A stretch of 55,581 nucleotides of DNA, taken from NCBI GenBank assembly GCA_009377525.1, contig WHTW01000037.1, positions 1 through 55,581 on the forward strand. The letters run 5' to 3'. Shown piece by piece: positions 51,393 to 55,581 of the stretch (positions are counted from its first letter, which is position 1; every line of letters begins with the position of its first letter). This stretch comes from Rhodospirillales bacterium. GTDB lineage: Bacteria; Pseudomonadota; Alphaproteobacteria; Reyranellales; Reyranellaceae. The notes under the pieces are model-generated. The model searched no databases and was not told the DNA's origin. It saw only the letters and a list, made by a program, of their open reading frames with translations. A program made the translations under genes and the position numbers.

Positions 51393-52109
51393 TCAGTTGC
51401 TCGAGGTCGAAGGACCGCCGCCGCCGCCGCCACCACCACCACCACCACCACCACCACCGCCACCGCCGGTCGAGGCGCCGATGATGCCGCTGGTGTTGAG
51501 CGCCGGGACCTTGCCTTCGCGATAGCGCGCGATCGCGAGCGCGTTGATGGTGGCGTCGGCCGGCCCGGCCGGGCGGCCGACCGCGGCATCGCGCGGGCGG
51601 GCCAGCATCTGGCCCATGTTGTAGGAGTCGGCGCAACCGAAGCCCGGCATCGCCGCCTCGTTGGGATTGGCGGTGGTGGCAGGGCTGTAGTTCGGGCAAT
51701 TGTTGAAGCCCAGCAGGTATTCCGAGCGCACCACGACCACGGTGTTGGGGCCCATCGCCATCGCCGGCTCCACCGACGTGCTGACCCAGCGCGCGCCGGC
51801 ATCGGATAGCACTTGGCCGACGCGCTGGGCGCGCGCCCGCTGCATCGGCCCGCCGGTTCCATCCGACACCACGACGAATTCGTCGCGCTGCGCCCGCCGG
51901 CCGGTCGCGACCATGGTCCGCAAGCCGCCCACCTGCGCGCCGTCCGGTCCGGCCGAACTGGGCGCGAAGTTGACGGCCAACATGGTGTCGGCCCGCACCG
52001 GATCGTAGCGCGTGTCGACGGTGGCCTGCTGGGCGACCGGGTTCTGCGCGCAGGCTCCCAAGCCGACCGCAGCGACGACCATGGCAATGGGCACGACGAC
52101 GGATCGCAT
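51393..52109 (-). CDS. cpaD: pilus lipoprotein CpaD with poly-glycine tail
   Basis: 238 residues. Lipoprotein signal (AMVVAAVGLGAC, lipobox LGAC). The CpaD core has DTRYDPVRADTMLAVNF, GARWVSTSVEPAMAMGPNTVVVVRSEYLLGFNNCPNYSP and GFGCADSYNMGQMLARPRDAAVGRPAGPADATINALAIARYREGKVP. It ends in 18 consecutive Gly and PSTSSN. CpaD binds the secretin in the outer membrane. The frame start was fixed at MRSVVVP, the only Met giving a lipobox; the longer frame is the shadow of cpaC. Confidence 0.9.
   Translation of the reverse strand: MRSVVVPIAMVVAAVGLGACAQNPVAQQATVDTRYDPVRADTMLAVNFAPSSAGPDGAQVGGLRTMVATGRRAQRDEFVVVSDGTGGPMQRARAQRVGQVLSDAGARWVSTSVEPAMAMGPNTVVVVRSEYLLGFNNCPNYSPATTANPNEAAMPGFGCADSYNMGQMLARPRDAAVGRPAGPADATINALAIARYREGKVPALNTSGIIGASTGGGGGGGGGGGGGGGGGGPSTSSN
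51414..51467 (-). repeat. 18-codon glycine microsatellite within cpaD
   Basis: Eighteen consecutive Gly codons, nine of them identical GGT in a row with the rest GGC/GGT. A 27-bp perfect (ACC)9 tract on the plus strand lies inside. Such tracts change length by slippage in steps of one codon, keeping the frame. Confidence 0.9.
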
Positions 52110-52117
52110 GGCAGCTC

Positions 52118-53908
52118 CTAGTCCAGTTTGAAGCCGGCGGTGGGGCCGGCCGCCGTGGTCGCGCGCCCGACCGAGACACGGCGCGGCGGCGTCGGATGGT
52201 TGTAGCGCTGCATCACCAGCCGATCGACGTCGGTCGGCGGCACGCGGCCGGTGAGCGGCGTCTGCAGCTTGTTGCTGGTCGGCTCGACGAAATAGGGCGT
52301 GATGATGATCACGAGCTCGGTCTCTTCGCGACGGTAGGCATCGGACTTGAAGAGCGTGCCCAGCACCGGGACGTCGCCCAGCCAGGGGAACTTGTTGATA
52401 TCCTGAGCCGAGTTCGACTGCAGCAGGCCGGCGATGGCGAAGCTCTGTCCGCTGCCGAGCTCGATGGTGGTCGAGGCCCTGCGGGTGCGGATGCCGGGGA
52501 TGTTGACCGTCCCGGTACCGAGCGGCACGCTGATCGAACCGACGGCGGAGAGCTCGCTGACCTCGGGCGCCACCTTGAGATTGATGCGCTCGCCGATGAT
52601 GGTCGGCGTGAAGGCGAGGCTGACGCCGACCTCCTTGTACTGGATGGTGACGGTGCCTGCGGCGGCGCCGCTCTGGGGCACGATCAAAGGCACCTCGCCG
52701 CCAGCCAGAAAGCTCGCCGTCTCGCCGGACATGGCGATCAGGTTGGGCTCGGCCAGGATGGTGGCCTGGTTCTGCGTCGCCAGGAAGTCGACGACCGTGT
52801 TCAGGCTTCCGTCGCGGGTCGCGAACTGCAGGGCGCCGGTCGCGGGCAGGCCGGCGGCCGTGGTGCGGACGGCGAAGCCCGCGAGGAAGTTGCCGGTACC
52901 GAACAGCGCGATTTGGTTGATGTTCTGCCAATTGATGCCGACGCGCTTCAGCGCATCGCGCTTGACCTCGGCGACCTTGACGCGGATCTGCACCTGGGTC
53001 GGCCCATCGATGCGGATATTGCTGATCACCTTGTTGGGATTGCCGTTGACCTGCTGCACCGCGAGCCGGCGCGCGTCCTCGGCAATGGCGGCCGTGCGCA
53101 CGGTGCCGGTGAGCACGATCGTCTCGCCCTGATTGTCGAAGTTGACGCCGTTGCCGGGATGGATCGCATCGAGCGCGCCTTTGACGCGGCTGAGCGGCGA
53201 GGTGACCCGCACGATGGTGTTGAGCAGCACGCGGTCCTGCGCATCGACGGCGTAGAGCACGGTGTCGCCCGGCTTTTTGGCGAACACGTAGACCATGTTG
53301 GGTGAACGGACCTGCACGTCGGCGATGTCGGGGGCGGCCACGAACACCGTGGAGGCCGGGCCCGGCAGCTTCAGCGCCGTACCCTTGTTGATCTCGAGCG
53401 TCAGCGTCGGCGGCTCGGTCGGCACGATCTGGCTCTGGGCGAACGGCCGGCCCGGCGCACCGCCGGTAACTGCCGGTTGGTTGGGCGTCCCGGCGGCCGG
53501 TGGCTGGATCGGCACCGGTGCAGGCGTCGGCGCCTGGGCGAACTTCGGCGTGGGCGCTGCCGGCTGCGGTCGTTCGACGACCGTCGGCGGCGCGGCGGCC
53601 GGCTTCACCTCGACCGGCGTCGAGATCGCGGCGGCGGGCGCGCTCAGCGAGCGAACGACTAACTCGGCGCGCTCGGCCTCACGGCGATTGAGGTCGTCCG
53701 CGACGTTGTCGGTCGCGGTCTTGCGCGACGCCTTCTTGGCCCGCGGCGGCGCCTTGGGCTTGGTCTGGACCCGGTCGGGGTCGCTCATCTGTACCTGCGC
53801 CAGCAGCGGCGAAGGCTGGAACGCGAACACCAGCGACGCAACCAGCGCCGCCGATGAGCCGGCGCGGCGCCACGCCGAAGGCAGGGTCTGTGCGAATGAG
53901 GGGGTCAT
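52118..53908 (-). CDS. cpaC: Flp pilus secretin CpaC/RcpA
   Basis: 596 residues. A signal peptide (AALVASLVFAFQPSPLLAQ) and a long Pro/Ala-rich linker (about 60-170) lead to ILTLEINKGTALKLPGPASTVFVAAPDIADVQV-type N-domain, a BON-like piece (VLTGTVRTAAIAEDARRLAVQQV), then the secretin domain: VQIRVKVAEVKRDALKRVGINW, ILAEPNLIAMSGETASFLAGGEVPL, VSLAFTPTIIGERINLKVAPEVSEL, TTIELGSGQSFAIAGLLQSN and WLGDVPVLGTLFKSDAYRREETELVIIITPYFVEP. It forms the outer-membrane pore. The start overlaps the cpaB stop by four bases. Confidence 0.93.
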   Translation of the reverse strand: MTPSFAQTLPSAWRRAGSSAALVASLVFAFQPSPLLAQVQMSDPDRVQTKPKAPPRAKKASRKTATDNVADDLNRREAERAELVVRSLSAPAAAISTPVEVKPAAAPPTVVERPQPAAPTPKFAQAPTPAPVPIQPPAAGTPNQPAVTGGAPGRPFAQSQIVPTEPPTLTLEINKGTALKLPGPASTVFVAAPDIADVQVRSPNMVYVFAKKPGDTVLYAVDAQDRVLLNTIVRVTSPLSRVKGALDAIHPGNGVNFDNQGETIVLTGTVRTAAIAEDARRLAVQQVNGNPNKVISNIRIDGPTQVQIRVKVAEVKRDALKRVGINWQNINQIALFGTGNFLAGFAVRTTAAGLPATGALQFATRDGSLNTVVDFLATQNQATILAEPNLIAMSGETASFLAGGEVPLIVPQSGAAAGTVTIQYKEVGVSLAFTPTIIGERINLKVAPEVSELSAVGSISVPLGTGTVNIPGIRTRRASTTIELGSGQSFAIAGLLQSNSAQDINKFPWLGDVPVLGTLFKSDAYRREETELVIIITPYFVEPTSNKLQTPLTGRVPPTDVDRLVMQRYNHPTPPRRVSVGRATTAAGPTAGFKLD

Positions 53909-54888
53909 TGCAGCACACTCGGGTAAGTACGGGTGAAGGTGGTGCCCTTGGGAGCGTTGGGCTTCTCGGACTCTCCCGGCGGCGTCAGCCCATCGGGGGA
54001 GGCGCTGCCGTCCAGCTCGAGCTTGGTGCGGCCGGCGCCGCGCAGGACGAAGATCGCGGGCTTGGCGGCTTCCGGCGGCTTGGGCGGCGCCGGTTCCTTG
54101 ATCAGCCGGCTGACCTGGGTGTCGTGGGTGTAGCTCTGGCCGAGCTCGGCCGTGGCGTCGTCGCTGTTGCCCTCGCCGTCGCGTTCCTCCTCGTCCTGGA
54201 GGCTGCGCAGCACCAGCGACAGCTCGCCCATCTTCACCGCCAGGGTGACGATCTCGGTCTGCTTGGCGGTGAGCTCGAGCGTTGCGGTCTTGGCGACGTC
54301 GGGCTTGTCGCCCGGCGCGAAGTCGAGCTTCTGATCCATGGCGATGACGCGGGCGTTGCACAGGATCGTCTCGGTGGCGGAATGCTGCCCGTTCGGGCCG
54401 TTCAGCGTGTGGGTCAGCAGCACGTCGACGCGATCGCCGGCATAGATGAAGCCCGACACCGCGCTGGTCGCGCTCGCCGGCACGCTGACGGCGCGCAGGC
54501 CGGGCTGCAGCACCGCGGCCAGGAAGCCGCGCGAGCCCGGCGTCACGATGTCGGTGTCGACGATCGGCTGGCCGATGCGGAACGAGGTGCGGGCGACGGC
54601 GCCGACGAAGTCCGAGAGCGGCCGCTTGCCTTCGATGATGTAGGTCTGCGGCAGCGCGCCCTGCGGCCACGCCTGCCAGCGCAGGTCCTCGGGCTTGATG
54701 AGCTGGCCGGTGCGCAATGCATTTCTCGCTACCAGCACCTGCACCTGCGGAGTGGCCGCGGGCTTGGGGCTGGCGATCTGGGCGGCGATCGCTGCGCGCT
54801 CGGCCTGCAGCCAGGCGCGTGCGAGGAAGGCCGTGGTGCCCGCGACGATGACGGCGAGCAGCAGGAAAACGATGCGTTTGCTGTTCAT
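53905..54888 (-). CDS. cpaB: pilus assembly protein CpaB/RcpC
   Basis: 327 residues. N-terminal membrane anchor (IVFLLLAVIVAGTTAFLARAW), SAF-like domain (VQVLVARNALRTGQLIKPEDLRWQAWP), then LQPGLRAVSVPASATSAVSGFIYAGDRVDVLLTHTL, the RcpC/CpaB core, and KTATLELTAKQTEIVTLAVKMGELSLVLRSLQDEEE. Periplasmic assembly factor, perhaps acting with the secretin. The tail is Pro/Glu-rich. Confidence 0.92.
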   Translation of the reverse strand: MNSKRIVFLLLAVIVAGTTAFLARAWLQAERAAIAAQIASPKPAATPQVQVLVARNALRTGQLIKPEDLRWQAWPQGALPQTYIIEGKRPLSDFVGAVARTSFRIGQPIVDTDIVTPGSRGFLAAVLQPGLRAVSVPASATSAVSGFIYAGDRVDVLLTHTLNGPNGQHSATETILCNARVIAMDQKLDFAPGDKPDVAKTATLELTAKQTEIVTLAVKMGELSLVLRSLQDEEERDGEGNSDDATAELGQSYTHDTQVSRLIKEPAPPKPPEAAKPAIFVLRGAGRTKLELDGSASPDGLTPPGESEKPNAPKGTTFTRTYPSVLQ

Positions 54889-54907
54889 GACGCTTCCCCT
54901 GTTTGCG

Positions 54908-55414
54908 TCACGTCAAGGCGCGTGCCAGGGCGACCCACAGGCCGCCCGCGGCGATCGCCGGGCCGTATGGAAGATTGCCGCGCAAGCGCGCGCGCATCGT
55001 GCCGTCGCCGGTGGACGCGACGGGCCCGATCGGCGCGCCGGCCAGAATCGCCACGCCGAGGCATCCGCCGACCAGAGCGGTCACGGTGACGAAGTCGAGG
55101 ATCAGGGCCGGCCCGGCAAACAGGCTGACGGCGGCCGCGAGCTTGATGTCACCGCCGCCCATGGTGCGTGCGGCGAAGGCAAGCGCGCCCAGGCCGAACA
55201 TGCCGGCCGCGCACACCAGGGCCAACGCAAGGTCGATCGGGGAAAAGGTGCCGGCCACGACGCCGGTCATGGCCCATACGGCGAAGATCGCGATGATCCC
55301 GAGCGAGATCCCGTCGGCGATGTGCATCGTGCGCCAGTCCTGCCAGGCCGCGAGCAGCAACAGCAGCGCGAAGGCGATCAGGCAGCCGGTCTGAACAGAG
55401 GCAAACAGCGACAT
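54908..55414 (-). CDS. cpaA: prepilin peptidase CpaA/TadV
   Basis: 168 residues, five to six membrane segments. AWQDWRTMHIADGIS contains the first catalytic Asp region (with the DxRxxxI(P/A)(N/D) pattern) and MGGGDIKLAAAVSLFAGP holds the GxGDxKL motif with the second Asp. This is the short, methylase-free TadV/CpaA form that cleaves Flp prepilin and TadE/F. It is the first tad gene seen on this strand; no flp pilin is in the window. Confidence 0.93.
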   Translation of the reverse strand: MSLFASVQTGCLIAFALLLLLAAWQDWRTMHIADGISLGIIAIFAVWAMTGVVAGTFSPIDLALALVCAAGMFGLGALAFAARTMGGGDIKLAAAVSLFAGPALILDFVTVTALVGGCLGVAILAGAPIGPVASTGDGTMRARLRGNLPYGPAIAAGGLWVALARALT

Positions 55415-55581
55415 CCGACACCCATCCGACGCCGGAGCCCGTGCCGGCAGGCATTGTTGCCCTGCCCCGACATGCCCGGACGTGCCGCTGCCCTTAGAGT
55501 CTGTCCGGGAACATCACCGGGGATTACATAATCTTCGCAGCATGAATCGGATGGAGGCGAGGCGCAAGAATGCGAGGCCTT
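55415..55581. other. gap upstream of cpaA at window end
   Basis: No gene is supported in these 167 bases. On the plus strand GAGTCTGTCCGGGAACATCA (about 55497-55516) and ATGAATCGGATGGAGGCG near the end could belong to something extending beyond the window. The Flp pilin gene expected upstream of cpaA would lie further right. Confidence 0.4.

Noticed and set aside
51414..51467. PE_PGRS or collagen-like protein
   Set aside because: The poly-Gly tract is a pure homopolymer tail on a recognisable CpaD lipoprotein, without G-x-y triplets or a PE domain.
48384..51809. A 1141-codon open frame on the plus strand opposite cpaF, cpaE and cpaD
   Set aside because: It is the antisense shadow of GC-rich genes with strong third-position G/C. 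The protein shows no family motifs, while the minus-strand frames are clear CpaF, CpaE and CpaD.
55490..55581. GAGTCTGTCCGGGAACATCA as an insertion-sequence end
   Set aside because: It looks like some IS terminal repeats, but no second end or transposase is within the window, so I cannot support it.

Overview
The window looks like a chromosomal segment of a GC-rich (by eye about two-thirds GC) alphaproteobacterium. The best lineage evidence is a complete PhyR/NepR/EcfG general stress response set, which is known only from Alphaproteobacteria, plus a Caulobacter-type cpaA-F/tad locus. I cannot name the genus with confidence. No rRNA, tRNA, CRISPR array or intact insertion sequence was recognised.

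Layout. (1) 0.15-17.3 kb: a surface-polysaccharide cluster, almost entirely on the minus strand. It holds a WbaP-type initiating sugar transferase, an asparagine-synthase-like amidotransferase, six glycosyltransferases, a SAM methyltransferase, a Wzm/Wzt ABC exporter and two polytopic polymerase/ligase-type proteins. A both-end-truncated FkbM methyltransferase remnant lies at its edge. (2) 17.4-25.5 kb: housekeeping and catabolic genes: a transglutaminase-like protein, a DUF2161 protein, a single-domain response regulator, an amidase translationally coupled to an enolase-superfamily enzyme, a YcaQ-type DNA glycosylase and a dihydroorotase-like metallohydrolase. (3) 25.6-33.1 kb: egtB-egtD for ergothioneine, a run of very small membrane or envelope proteins, a GNAT protein, a peptide-type ABC substrate-binding protein, and a secreted CsbD-like protein. 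(4) 33.1-41.3 kb: the stress-response core: hybrid histidine kinase, HWE/HisKA_2 kinase and phyR as one minus-strand operon, then two EcfG-type sigma factors and nepR on the plus strand, with CsbD and glycine-zipper genes between. (5) 41.5-43.8 kb: an SDR oxidoreductase, a secreted protein paralogous to one in region 3, and a TadD-like lipoprotein. (6) 43.9-55.4 kb: a tad/cpa type IVc (Flp) pilus operon, cpaA-B-C-D-E-F-tadB-tadC followed by three TadE/F/G-like pseudopilin or minor subunit genes.

How it fits together. In the known PhyR pathway, stress-activated HWE kinases phosphorylate PhyR. PhyR-P then sequesters NepR, which frees EcfG to transcribe from GGAAC-N16/17-CGTT promoters. Reading the intergenic regions by eye I found nine correctly oriented matches to GSAAC-N16/17-CGTT between 27.8 and 41.0 kb. 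They lie in front of egtB-egtD, DUF1328, several short membrane or lipoprotein genes, both CsbD-family genes and a 91-codon gene. So 27.8-41.3 kb looks like a stress regulator locus with much of its own regulon packed around it. Five of the nine have the canonical GGAAC -35 and four have GCAAC.

Two families of palindromic intergenic elements were also seen. One is a double palindrome with copies at about 1.4, 38.3 and (half) 38.6 kb. The other is a GC-rich inverted-repeat element at 22.4, 29.5 and 42.3 kb that always sits at the 3' ends of convergent genes. The 22.4 kb copy coincides with the point where a minus-strand gene is truncated.
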